From the NCBI GenBank assembly GCA_040905865.1, contig JBBDQU010000060.1, forward strand, positions 22,071 through 86,070: a DNA stretch of 64,000 nt. The letters are read 5' to 3'. Numbering within the stretch: position 1 is the stretch's first letter; the number at the start of each line of letters is the position of its first letter. The notes under the pieces were generated by a model that did no database searches, was not told where the DNA came from, and worked only from the letters and a program-made list of their open reading frames with translations. This DNA comes from Alphaproteobacteria bacterium (GTDB taxonomy: Bacteria; Pseudomonadota; Alphaproteobacteria; UBA8366; GCA-2717185). The translations under genes and the position numbers were made by a program. Positions 44,374 to 52,921 of this stretch are shown here, in pieces.

Positions 44374-46602
44374 CTATATGTTTGGTCCGGGATTGACCGG
44401 GCGCACTTCGACGAAGGCGGTATTGTAGGTCGTCGCCCCGCAGGCCGCGGTGATGTCGCCGGTGATCGAATTAGCCGCGCCCTCCCGGTCGATACCGTCC
44501 GCGTCGGGCGCATACCAGCGCCCTTCCTTCATCGACACGCAGCCATTGGCGATATCCTCCGTCACCCGCACCGGCATGATCGTGGCGCCGTAGCCGCTAA
44601 ACACCTTTACCGGCTGGCCGTCCTGGATACCGCGCGCGGCGGCGTCCGCCGGATGCATCCAGATGTCGTCGGGATCGACCCGGTTCAGCTTTTCCTGATT
44701 GCCGTGGATCGAATGGGTGCGCGCCCGCGACTTGGAACTGAGCAGGCTGAGCGGGTATTCCGCGCTGGTGTCGATATGAGGCACCCAGGTCGGGATGGCG
44801 GAAATCGCGCCGAGGCCGAAGGGGTCGGGATTCTCGCCGAGACGCGTCGAATAGATCTCGATCTTCCCGGAAGGCGTGGCGAATTTATGGTTTTCCGGGT
44901 CGCGTATCTGCTTTGCGAAGGCGACGGCATCCTCCGGCGCCGGAAACCGCACCACGCCCTCTTTCACGAAGCTGTCGAAATCGTCGACCGCATCTCTGGT
45001 GAAGTCACGCAGCCAGTCCATTTCGCCTTTCTCCGCGAAGCCCTCGATGCCGACTCGCGCGGCAAGGTCCGCCAGGATGTCCATGTCGTTTCGGCATTCA
45101 TGCATCGGCTCGATAGCCTGGCGCATGAAGATGGCGTAATGCCCCGCGCCCGCCCAGGGAGTCTGGATGTCGTTGCGTTCCCAGAAGGTCGTGGCCGGCA
45201 GGACGATATCCGCATGACGCGTCGTCGGCGTCAGGAAATGGTCCTGACCGACGATGAATTCCACATTCTCCAAAGCCCTGGCGATTTTCGGGGCGTTCGG
45301 GCACTGGTTGAAGATGTCGCCGCACATGGCATAGATCAGCTTGATATCCGCCGGGTAACCGCCGGCCGTCCCCTTCTCCAGGAAATCCGCGAGCAACGGC
45401 GTCGCGACCTGCGAGTCTATGGGGTTTTTCCCCGACGGCAGCGACTTGATCCCCGCCCGCCCGGTGGCGCCGTTGCTGACCCCGGAATTGCCGCCGACGA
45501 TGCCTACATTGCCGGTTATCGCCGCCAGCGCATAGGCGGCGCGGTGGAACTGTTCGCCGTGCAGTGTGCGCCCCGGCGCGTAGCCGCACTGTATCGCCGC
45601 CGGCTTGGCGGCGCCGAATTCGACGGCAAGGCGGCGGATCGTCTCCGCCGGGATGCCGGTGATCTCCGACGCCCATTCCGGCGTCTTCGCGATACCGTCC
45701 GCCGCGCCCGTCAGATAGGCGCGGTAGGAACCTCCCTTCGGCGCCCCTTCCGGCAAAGTCGCCTCGTCGAAGCCCTGTACGTAGCGGTCCAGGTACGCCT
45801 GATCGTGCAGCCCTTCGCTCACGATCACATAGGCCATGGCGATCAGCGCGGCCGCGTCGGTCGAGGGGCGGATGAAGATATGCTCGTCCGCCAGCATGCG
45901 GCTGGAGCGGTGGCGGCGCGGGTCGATGCAGACGATCCGCACGCCCTTTTCCTTCGCATGCTTCAGGTATTGCGGCGTGCCGGTGCCGAAGGTGCCGTCG
46001 GCGGGGGACCAGCCCCACATCAGGATCAGCTTCGAATTGACGTAATCGGTCGGCTCGCGCCCCGCGGCCTTGTAGCCCACATCGGTGCCGTAGGTCTGGC
46101 GGATGGCGAATATCTCCGCCTCGCAGGACATGTTCGACCACAGCCCGCTGGACCCGCCGAACAGGTTGAGGAAGCGCGCCAGGGCGGCCCGGCTGTGCAG
46201 CGCGGCGGTGTTGCCGGAGCGCGAACCGTCGAGGATCGCCGCGTTACCGTATTTTTCCCGCACGCGCAGAAGCTGCGCCGCGATTTCGTCCAGCGCCTCA
46301 TCCCAGGAAATCCGTTCGAACTGACCGGCGCCGCGCGGTCCGACCCGGCGCATGGGGTATTTCAGGCGATCCGGATGGTAGGTGCGCTCGATCTGCCCAA
46401 CGCCGCGCGCACAGGCGGGCAACGGCGGCAACTCCGGGTTCCAGGCCCGCTTGTCGGTGGAGATCCTGACAATCCTGTCGTCGACCACATGAGCATTCAC
46501 CACGCAGCGGCCGCCGCAATTGTGGCCGCAGGTGCTCGTCACCACCGTTTCACCGGCGCGCGCCGCCGGACGCGGCGCCTCATAAATCGACTGCATCGGC
46601 AT
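44374..46602 (-). CDS. Molybdopterin-dependent oxidoreductase, DMSO reductase family
   Basis: 742 residues from ATG 46602 behind GGAGGAGACAG. The N-terminal cluster site is STCGHNCGGRCVVNAHVVDDRIVRIS ... LPPLPACARG (CxxxCxxxC...C). The molybdopterin domains follow: SGNTAALHSRAALARFLNLFGG, LWSNMSCEAEIFAIRQ, GWSPADGTFGTGTPQYLK, GRTLHGEQFHRAAYALAAITGNVGIVGGNSG and LLSSKSRARTHSIHGNQ with the C-terminal domain. This is the single-subunit BisC/DorA plan, with the enzyme probably cytoplasmic because no Tat signal is seen. It reduces N- or S-oxides. No chaperone or c-type cytochrome gene adjoins it. Confidence 0.92.
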   Translation of the reverse strand: MPMQSIYEAPRPAARAGETVVTSTCGHNCGGRCVVNAHVVDDRIVRISTDKRAWNPELPPLPACARGVGQIERTYHPDRLKYPMRRVGPRGAGQFERISWDEALDEIAAQLLRVREKYGNAAILDGSRSGNTAALHSRAALARFLNLFGGSSGLWSNMSCEAEIFAIRQTYGTDVGYKAAGREPTDYVNSKLILMWGWSPADGTFGTGTPQYLKHAKEKGVRIVCIDPRRHRSSRMLADEHIFIRPSTDAAALIAMAYVIVSEGLHDQAYLDRYVQGFDEATLPEGAPKGGSYRAYLTGAADGIAKTPEWASEITGIPAETIRRLAVEFGAAKPAAIQCGYAPGRTLHGEQFHRAAYALAAITGNVGIVGGNSGVSNGATGRAGIKSLPSGKNPIDSQVATPLLADFLEKGTAGGYPADIKLIYAMCGDIFNQCPNAPKIARALENVEFIVGQDHFLTPTTRHADIVLPATTFWERNDIQTPWAGAGHYAIFMRQAIEPMHECRNDMDILADLAARVGIEGFAEKGEMDWLRDFTRDAVDDFDSFVKEGVVRFPAPEDAVAFAKQIRDPENHKFATPSGKIEIYSTRLGENPDPFGLGAISAIPTWVPHIDTSAEYPLSLLSSKSRARTHSIHGNQEKLNRVDPDDIWMHPADAAARGIQDGQPVKVFSGYGATIMPVRVTEDIANGCVSMKEGRWYAPDADGIDREGAANSITGDITAACGATTYNTAFVEVRPVNPGPNI

Positions 46603-46707
46603 CTTCTGTCTCCTCCACCAGCCACTCGGGCAACGCGCCCCTCGCAGAATACTCCCGAAACTATACGGCTGCGGCTCGACTGCGTACATCCTGCCCGCAT
46701 CAGCCTT

Positions 46708-46724
46708 TAGATCAGATCGTGTTT
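46708..46724. repeat. Dispersed repeat, terminal fragment
   Basis: TAGATCAGATCGTGTTT is the exact reverse complement of the last 17 bases of copy A (1006-1022). Only the tip is preserved, in the spacer before the molybdopterin gene and the hydrolase gene. A further 14-base piece with ATCAGATCGTG is at 47634-47647. Confidence 0.55.
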
Positions 46725-46797
46725 CAGGGGAGCCAGGCTACACTGGAACCGCCTATCGCAAAAGCGGGCCGGACGCCGCCCTTCAATCCCTCCGGCG

Positions 46798-47562
46798 CTA
46801 CCCCGCCGGACAGTTCGCCCGCAGGAATGTGTGCACATGGCGCAGGGCAAGCCGCGTTCGCTGCGGCGCGTCCTTCCAGGGGTAGAGGCTGCTCTCGGCA
46901 TTCGGCGCCAGCAGCGCGGTTTCCATGGCCATCGCATAGGGGTGCGCCGGAATGTCGTCCGGCAGGATCAGAATCGGCGTCTCGCAATTACGCACGAATT
47001 TCCGGTCGACCGTAAAAACGAAATCGGCCCGGGCGCGGTACATGTTGTTGAGAAACGGTTCGATCATGTCCATCGTGACATCCGGCCGGCTGGCACAAAG
47101 CGCCGGCCCCCAATCCGCGATATTGTTCTGGTAAAACAGGTCCGGTATTTCCGGACGGAAGCCGCTGGGCTGCACCAGCACGGCGGCGTCGACCCGTTCC
47201 GACGCCCGGCGCAGCAGGTTCCAGATCAGCGGGCCGCCGATGCAGAATCCCATCACCATGAATTTCTCGATCCCCAAATGGTCCATCAGGCCGAGGTGAT
47301 CGTCGGTAAAGGCGTCCCAGTTCCGCTCTGCATCCACCGGACCGGTCGACTCGCCGCCATTGGCGTTGCGCTGGTCCAGCGTGATACAGCGGTATTCGCC
47401 GGAAAACTCCACCAGCGGGTTGAAGGGCGCGACCAGGGTGTGGTCCCCGGTAAAATTTCCGATGGTCGCATTCAACCCGCCGCCGGGGATGAGCAGCAGC
47501 GGATAGCCTGCGCCAACTTCTTCATAGTGGATTCGGACGGGTCCCTTTTCGTAGAACGGCAT
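46798..47562 (-). CDS. Alpha/beta hydrolase with a Cys nucleophile
   Basis: 254 residues. The oxyanion strand is LLLIPGGGLNATIGN, and the nucleophile elbow is GFCIGG with Cys 107 where most hydrolases have Ser, as in dienelactone hydrolases. The cap has IWNLLRRASERVDAAVLVQPSGF, and later ILPDDIPAHPYAMA and the final RHVHTFLRANC. Cys elbows occur in enzymes that act on activated lactones or haloesters. It is read on the same strand as the molybdopterin enzyme, 195 bases upstream of it. Confidence 0.88.
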   Translation of the reverse strand: MPFYEKGPVRIHYEEVGAGYPLLLIPGGGLNATIGNFTGDHTLVAPFNPLVEFSGEYRCITLDQRNANGGESTGPVDAERNWDAFTDDHLGLMDHLGIEKFMVMGFCIGGPLIWNLLRRASERVDAAVLVQPSGFRPEIPDLFYQNNIADWGPALCASRPDVTMDMIEPFLNNMYRARADFVFTVDRKFVRNCETPILILPDDIPAHPYAMAMETALLAPNAESSLYPWKDAPQRTRLALRHVHTFLRANCPAG

Positions 47563-47767
47563 GGCATTGTTCCTTTCCCGGATAAATCAAGTGTCGCGTG
47601 TACGCCGGTTGAGGCGCCCGACCCGAAAATAAATCAGATCGTGAAGTGCTGGAACGGCTTCTGGCGAGTCGGCCGCCGCACGCCCCGAAGGGATTGCGGC
47701 GACCGGTCTTGCGCGATGTTTCGAACCGCCAGCCCCTATTGGAGGGTACGGCAATGCGGTTTGCGGA

Positions 47768-48808
47768 TTATTTTTCGTAATTGGCCACGAGGCCCTTCAC
47801 GAAATCCAGCATTTCACGGCCGGGACGACCCTTTTCTTCCTGGTCGGCGACCCACTGTTCCCAGATCTTCTCCGAGCCCCTGGCGATTTCCGCCCGGACT
47901 TCCGGCTTGATCGTCACGACTTCGAGCCGCTCTTTGAAGATCGGGATCCATTTCTCGTCCGCTTCCGCATAGGCCTTGAGCATTTCCTGCTCGCCGCGTT
48001 CCTGCGCTGCCGGCAGGGCATTGCGGACCGCTTCGGGCGCCTTGTTCCAGGCGTCGATGCTGACCCCCTGGAAGCACATAAAACCGCTCATACCCAAGCC
48101 TTCGGTCACGTATTTGGAAACTTCATACATCTTGTAGGAACCGAACGCATAGGAATAGGGGAAGCCGAAACTGTCGATCGTCCCGCGATCCAGCGCCGTA
48201 TAGCCTTCGGGAGCGGTCACCATTGTCGGTACGGCGCCGAACACCTGCAACGCCTGTGCGTTCAGGCCTGAAATACGCATTTTCACGCCCTTCATGTCGG
48301 CCGTGGTTTCGATTCGCCTGTTGCCCATGAATTCGTAACCGGGAAGGAATTGAGGTCCGAGATACATGGAGTTCCAGCGGTCCTTCAATTCGGCGACGAT
48401 CAGCGGATGCGCCATTACCGCCTTCTGAACCTTGGCGCTGGCCTCCGTATCACGCGGCGCGAGGAATGGCAGTTCCATTACTGAAAGTAGCGGATACTTG
48501 TTCGGGTAATATCCGACGCAATGTGCGCCTGCTTCGTACGCGCCAATCTTGACGTTTTCGGGAATCTGCTTTTCTGGGCCAAGCGCCGAGGCATAATGGA
48601 TCTTCATTTCAAACGTGCCGGCGCCGGCCTTGCCGAGGTCTTCCTGGATGACTTCCATGCCCTTGGTCATCGCACGCTTGCCGCCGAAGACGTTGAAGTT
48701 CCAGATTGTTTCTGCACCGGCTTCGGTTGCTGCGCCTATCCCTGCCGCAATCACGGCCATGGCGAGAACCGAGCCCAGAGTCATTTTACCGTAAATACGC
48801 ATATTCAT
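47768..48808 (-). CDS. TRAP transporter substrate-binding protein (DctP family)
   Basis: 346 residues with a signal peptide (LGSVLAMAVIAAGIGAATEAGA). The DctP pattern is clear: VIQEDLGKAGAGTFEMKIHYASALGPEKQIPENVKIGAYEAG, ELPFLAPRD, the signature ADMKGVKMRISGLNAQALQVFGAVPTMVTAPEGYTALDRGTIDSFGF, and a long C-terminal helix. It captures an organic acid in the periplasm for a DctQM pair. No dctQ or dctM gene lies in the window, so the transporter is split or the protein is an orphan. Confidence 0.93.
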   Translation of the reverse strand: MNMRIYGKMTLGSVLAMAVIAAGIGAATEAGAETIWNFNVFGGKRAMTKGMEVIQEDLGKAGAGTFEMKIHYASALGPEKQIPENVKIGAYEAGAHCVGYYPNKYPLLSVMELPFLAPRDTEASAKVQKAVMAHPLIVAELKDRWNSMYLGPQFLPGYEFMGNRRIETTADMKGVKMRISGLNAQALQVFGAVPTMVTAPEGYTALDRGTIDSFGFPYSYAFGSYKMYEVSKYVTEGLGMSGFMCFQGVSIDAWNKAPEAVRNALPAAQERGEQEMLKAYAEADEKWIPIFKERLEVVTIKPEVRAEIARGSEKIWEQWVADQEEKGRPGREMLDFVKGLVANYEK

Positions 48809-49136
48809 TTTTATCCTTATGTTTGAGAGACCGCCGTTCGGGAAAATTCCCCGCCTGCGACATTTTCGCGCACCGATTCAGTAACATGGCGCTTCTTGTG
48901 CCGTCAAAGGAAGCAACCCGCGGTACAGGGGCGCCGACCCGTTGTGATAGCCCTGCAAGGTAAAGTCTGTTTTTTCGCCGGCGATCTCCAGCGCTTTCCC
49001 GCCTTCCCCCGCCCCGCTATAGCACCTTCAAATGGTTGTTGCGGATCGCCAAAGGCGATTCCAACCAACCATGATCTGATCTAGTATGCGACGAACGCCG
49101 CCGCCTTCCCCCCTGCCCGGCGGCAGCGGAGTTTCC
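48809..49136. other. Intergenic between TRAP binding protein and asparagine synthase
   Basis: The first half presumably holds the divergent promoters; no clear palindrome is seen there. The second half is occupied by the dispersed repeat copy C (49016-49083) and a Cys-poor stretch just before the asparagine synthase start. I see no gene in it. Confidence 0.6.
49016..49083. repeat. Dispersed repeat, copy C (short form)
   Basis: Starts GCTATAGCACCTTC and ends ATGATCTGATCTA; between them GATCGCCAAAGGCGATTCC forms a small stem, and GGTTGTT pairs loosely with AACCAACC. The blocks line up with copies A and B. It stands just before the asparagine synthase gene. Confidence 0.72.
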
Positions 49137-51071
49137 ATGTGCGGCATTGCCGGTTTTATCGACCTGAAGGGCCAGACCGGCGGCGGCGTGCTGGACAGCG
49201 AGGCGCGCGCCATGGCATCGGCCATGGTGCATCGCGGGCCCGACAGCGACGGCTTGTGGCGCGATGACGAAGCCGGGGTCGCCTTCGCCTTCCGGCGCCT
49301 GGCGATCATCGACGTGACCGATACGGGCAGCCAGCCGATGGTCTCCGCCAATGGCCGCTTTGTCATCGTGTATAATGGCGAGGCCTATAATTTCCCGGCC
49401 CTGCGGCGCGAACTGGAAGCGACCGGGATAAACTTTCGCGGCGGTTCCGATACGGAGGTGCTGCTGGAAGGCTTCGCGCTGTGGGGCGTCCCGGCAACGG
49501 TGAAGCGGGTGGTCGGCATGTTCGCCTTCGCACTGTGGGACCGGGCGGAAAGGCGGATCTGGCTCGGCCGCGACCGGCTGGGCATCAAGCCGCTGTATTA
49601 CGGGCTGGTCGACGGGCTGTTCCTGTTCGGCTCGGAACTGAAGGCGCTGCGCGCGAAATCCGGCTGGCGACCGGTGCTGGACCGCGATGCGCTGGCATCC
49701 TACGCCCGGTTCAACTATGTCCCCGCACCCCGGACCATCTACCGGGGCATCCGCAAGCTGGAAGCGGGCACGCTGCTGTCCTTCCGCGCCGGGGGCGAAC
49801 CGGAAATCAGCCGCTACTGGGACCTCGCCGGGATCGCCGCCCGGCCGAAGCGGGACATCTCGGACGGCGACGCCATTGCCGAAGCCGAGACGCTGCTGCG
49901 CGAGGCGGTGTCGATGCGGATGGTCGCCGATGTGCCGCTGGGCGCGCTGCTGTCGGGCGGGGTCGATTCCGCCAGCGTCGTGGCCCTGATGCAGCAGGCG
50001 AGCGACCGGCCGGTAAAGACCTTCACCATCGGCTTCGACGAAGCCGGATTCGATGAATCCGCCCATGCAAGCGCGGTGGCGAAACATCTCGGCACCGACC
50101 ATACGGAAGTCATGCTGTCGCCGGACCGGGCGCGGGACCTCGTGCCCCGGCTGGCCGACTGGTATGACGAACCCTTCGCGGATTCCTCCGCCCTGCCGAC
50201 CCGGCTGGTCTCCCAGATCGCGCAGCGGCATGTCACGGTCGCGCTGAGCGGCGATGGCGGCGACGAGGTTTTCCTCGGCTATAACCGCTACCGGACGGCG
50301 GCTTCGGCCTGGCGGCGCAGCCGCGCCCTGCCCGGCCCGCTGCGCAAACTGGCCGCCTGCGCCCTGCAATCCGTGCCGACCGGGGCCTGGGACGGCATGG
50401 CGAACCTGCTGCCCGCGTCGCGCCGGCCCGGCCTGCCCGGCGACAAGATGCACAAGCTGGCGGGCCTGCTGCGCGCCGGAAATTCCGATGCCGCCTATCG
50501 CGGTCTGGTCAGCCACTGGACCGATCCGGACGCGCTGGTGACGGGCGGGCGCGAACAGACATCCGCGGCATGGGAAGCCGCACAAGCGATCCCGGATTTC
50601 TCCGAGCGCATGGCCTTCCTCGACAGCATGACCTATCTGCCGGACGACATATTGCACAAGGTCGACCGGGCCAGCATGTCGGTCAGCCTCGAGGCGCGGG
50701 TGCCGCTGCTGGACCACCGGCTCGTCGAATTCGCCTGGTCGCTGCCGCGGCACATGCGGCTGCGCGACGGGCAGGGCAAATGGCTGCTGCGTCAGGTGCT
50801 GTACCGCCATGTCCCGCGCGAGATCGTCGAGCGGCCCAAGGCCGGATTCGCCGTGCCCGTCGGCGCCTGGCTGCGCGGCCCGCTACGCGACTGGGCGGAG
50901 GATCTGCTGGACGAACGCCGGCTGCGTGAGGAAGGCTGGTTCGACGCGAAACTCGTCCGCAACGCCTGGGACGATCACCTGGCCGGACGCGGCAATCACT
51001 GGCAGGCGATCTGGGGCGTCTGCATGGCGCAGGACTGGGCCGCGCGCTGGGCCGACGGCATGAGCGCATGA
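49137..51071 (+). CDS. asnB: Glutamine-hydrolysing asparagine synthase
   Basis: 644 residues from ATG 49137, giving the mature start [16 protein letters not shown] with the amidotransferase Cys at position 2. The glutaminase domain has [10 protein letters not shown], and [20 protein letters not shown]. The synthetase domain has the PP-loop [15 protein letters not shown]-like [14 protein letters not shown], followed by [18 protein letters not shown] and [28 protein letters not shown] (DKVDRASMS). The longer AsnB form seen in cell-surface polysaccharide and amidation clusters; the glycosyltransferase overlapping it by four bases supports this role and not plain asparagine supply. Confidence 0.94.
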   Translation: [644 protein letters not shown]

Positions 51072-52240
51072 GCGATGCGGATGACACGGCGGACCTGACC
51101 GGAAAGAAGATTCTCTTCCTGGTCAGCGAGGACTGGTACTTCCTCTCTCACCGCCTGCCCATCGCAAGGGCGGCGCGGGATGCGGGCGCCGAGGTCGCGG
51201 TGGCGACGCGGGTGCGCGGCCGGGGCGCCGATATCGAAGCGGAGGGCTTCCGGCTGGTCCCCGTCGAACTGTCCCGCAGCGGCCGCAACCCGCTGCGGGA
51301 CCTGGGCACGCTGATATCGCTGGTCCGCCTGTACCGGCGCGAGCGCCCGGACGTGGTGCATCACGTGGCGCTGAAACCGGCGCTGTATGGCAGCATCGCC
51401 GCCTGGTGGACCGGCCTGCCCGCCACCGTCAACGCCTTCGCCGGGATGGGCTTCGTGTTCATTTCCAACGGGCTGTTGGCGCGGCTGCTGCGGCCGGTGA
51501 TCGCAGAACTGTTCCGCTTCCTGCTGAACCGCTCCGCCAGCCGCGTTATCGTGCAGAATCCGGATGACCGGGCGCTGTTCGCCGGCCGCATCGGCGTCGC
51601 GCCTCACCGTATCACCGTGATCCGCGGCTCCGGCGTCGATATCGACAGCTTCCGTCCGCAGCCCCAGGAACCGCCCGGCCCGCCGGTCGCCGTTTGCGTG
51701 TCGCGGATGCTTTGGGACAAGGGCATCGGCGAACTGGTCGCGGCCGCGCGGTTGCTGAAAGAACGCGGCGTCGCGATCCGCATCCGGCTGGTCGGCCCCG
51801 GCGACGACAACCCCGCCGCCATCCCGCAGGCCACGCTGGATGCATGGGCAACCGAGGGCGCGGTCGAGGTCGCGGGCCCCAGCCGCGACATCGCGGGGGA
51901 GTACGCAAAGGCCCATATCGCGGTGCTGCCGTCCTATCGCGAGGGGCTGCCGAAATCGCTGCTCGAGGCGGCGGCGGCGGGGCTGCCCATGGTCGCCACC
52001 GACGTACCCGGCTGCCGCGAGGTCTGCCGAGACGGCGAAACCGGGCTGCTGGTCCCGCCGCGCGGTATCGATCCGCTCGCCGATGCGCTGGAACTGTTGG
52101 CCACGGATGCCGGCATGCGCCGCCGATTCGGCAATGCCGCCCGCCACGCCGCCGAAACCGAATTCGCCGAAGCCATCGTGGTCGCGCAGACGCTTGCCTT
52201 GTACCGTGAACTGACCACGGGGACAAAATTATTGGCATAA
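51068..52240 (+). CDS. Glycosyltransferase family 4
   Basis: 390 residues starting in the ATGA overlap with asnB. GT-B fold: ILFLVSEDWYFLSHRLPIARAARDAGAEVAVATRV at the start, DVVHHVALKPALYGSIAAWWTGLP in the acceptor domain, and PPVAVCVSRMLWDKGIGELVAAARLL and SYREGLPKSLLEAAAAGLPMVATDVPGCREV, with the E-x7-E sugar-nucleotide motif, in the donor domain. It transfers a sugar onto a lipid or polysaccharide intermediate. No other cell-wall gene is adjacent. Confidence 0.92.
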   Translation: MSDADDTADLTGKKILFLVSEDWYFLSHRLPIARAARDAGAEVAVATRVRGRGADIEAEGFRLVPVELSRSGRNPLRDLGTLISLVRLYRRERPDVVHHVALKPALYGSIAAWWTGLPATVNAFAGMGFVFISNGLLARLLRPVIAELFRFLLNRSASRVIVQNPDDRALFAGRIGVAPHRITVIRGSGVDIDSFRPQPQEPPGPPVAVCVSRMLWDKGIGELVAAARLLKERGVAIRIRLVGPGDDNPAAIPQATLDAWATEGAVEVAGPSRDIAGEYAKAHIAVLPSYREGLPKSLLEAAAAGLPMVATDVPGCREVCRDGETGLLVPPRGIDPLADALELLATDAGMRRRFGNAARHAAETEFAEAIVVAQTLALYRELTTGTKLLA

Positions 52241-52247
52241 TATGCCA
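52233..52247. promoter_or_regulatory. Palindromic operator of the parDE module
   Basis: TGGCATA-A-TATGCCA is a perfect 7+1+7 palindrome, 39 bases before the parD start, overlapping the last codons of the glycosyltransferase gene. Type II antitoxins such as ParD repress their own promoter by binding such sites. Confidence 0.65.
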
Positions 52248-52285
52248 TAATTGCTAGGGTAACGACGAACAACCGGGAATTTTCG

Positions 52286-52561
52286 ATGCCGACCCGCAAC
52301 ATCGTTTTGACAGACCGACAGGAAGCCCTGATTGACGCGCTCGTCAGGGATGGCCGCTACCAGAATGCCAGCGAGGTGCTGCGCGACGGGTTGCGGATGC
52401 TCGAAGCCACGATATCCCGGCAGGATGCGGAACTCGAAGAAATCCGCGCTGGCATTCTGGAAAGTCTGGCGCAGGCGGAGCGCGGCGCGTTCGCCGAGGG
52501 GTCGGTCGAGGATATTTTCGACACCGCGCTGGAGTACGCAAGGCGGCGCGCCGCGACGTGA
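52286..52561 (+). CDS. parD: ParD-family antitoxin
   Basis: 91 residues. The ribbon-helix-helix opening reads PTRNIVLTDRQEALIDALVRDGRYQNASEVLRDGLRMLEA, the CopG/ParD pattern. The C-terminal half (ISRQDAELEEIRAGILESLAQAERGAFAEGSVEDIFD) is acidic and would wrap the toxin. It binds DNA as a dimer and neutralises ParE. The stop overlaps the parE start by four bases (GTGA). Confidence 0.94.
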   Translation: MPTRNIVLTDRQEALIDALVRDGRYQNASEVLRDGLRMLEATISRQDAELEEIRAGILESLAQAERGAFAEGSVEDIFDTALEYARRRAAT

Positions 52562-52896
52562 AGTCGATCCGCGTCACGCGCCGCGCCCAAGCGCAACTGG
52601 CCGATATTTTCCTGTATTCCATCGAACATTGGGGCGATTCCATCGCCGAACGATACAGGGACAGCCTGATCGCCCGGCTGCACGCGCTGGCTGCCGGGGA
52701 ACCGCCGGCCGGCCGGTCCTGCGGCCTGCTGATCTCACCCGGCCGGTCGGACATCGGGCTGAAATACTTTCGCGAAGGCGGCCATTTCATCGTATACCGC
52801 GAAACGGCGGACACGCTGATCGTACTCGATTTCATTCACCAGTCGCGGAAGCTCGACGATATTATCGACCGGCTGACCAACAGCGACGACCAGTAA
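52558..52896 (+). CDS. parE: ParE-family toxin
   Basis: 112 residues from GTG 52558. KSIRVTRRAQAQLADIFLYSIEHWGDSIAERYRDSLIARLHALAAG matches the ParE N-helices, and GLKYFREGGHFIVYRETADTLIVLDFIHQSRKLDD is the C-terminal beta sheet. ParE toxins block DNA gyrase. It forms a chromosomal toxin-antitoxin pair with the overlapping antitoxin gene. Confidence 0.94.
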   Translation: MKSIRVTRRAQAQLADIFLYSIEHWGDSIAERYRDSLIARLHALAAGEPPAGRSCGLLISPGRSDIGLKYFREGGHFIVYRETADTLIVLDFIHQSRKLDDIIDRLTNSDDQ

Positions 52897-52921
52897 CAAC
52901 AAAACCGGAAGGAAACGCACA

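Noticed and set aside
44653..46710. 685-codon plus-strand frame opposite the molybdopterin enzyme
   Set aside because: No domain, extreme Arg/His content, and the opposite strand encodes a complete oxidoreductase.
49017..50810. 597-codon minus-strand frame opposite asparagine synthase
   Set aside because: Antisense shadow of asnB; it also runs through the intergenic repeat.
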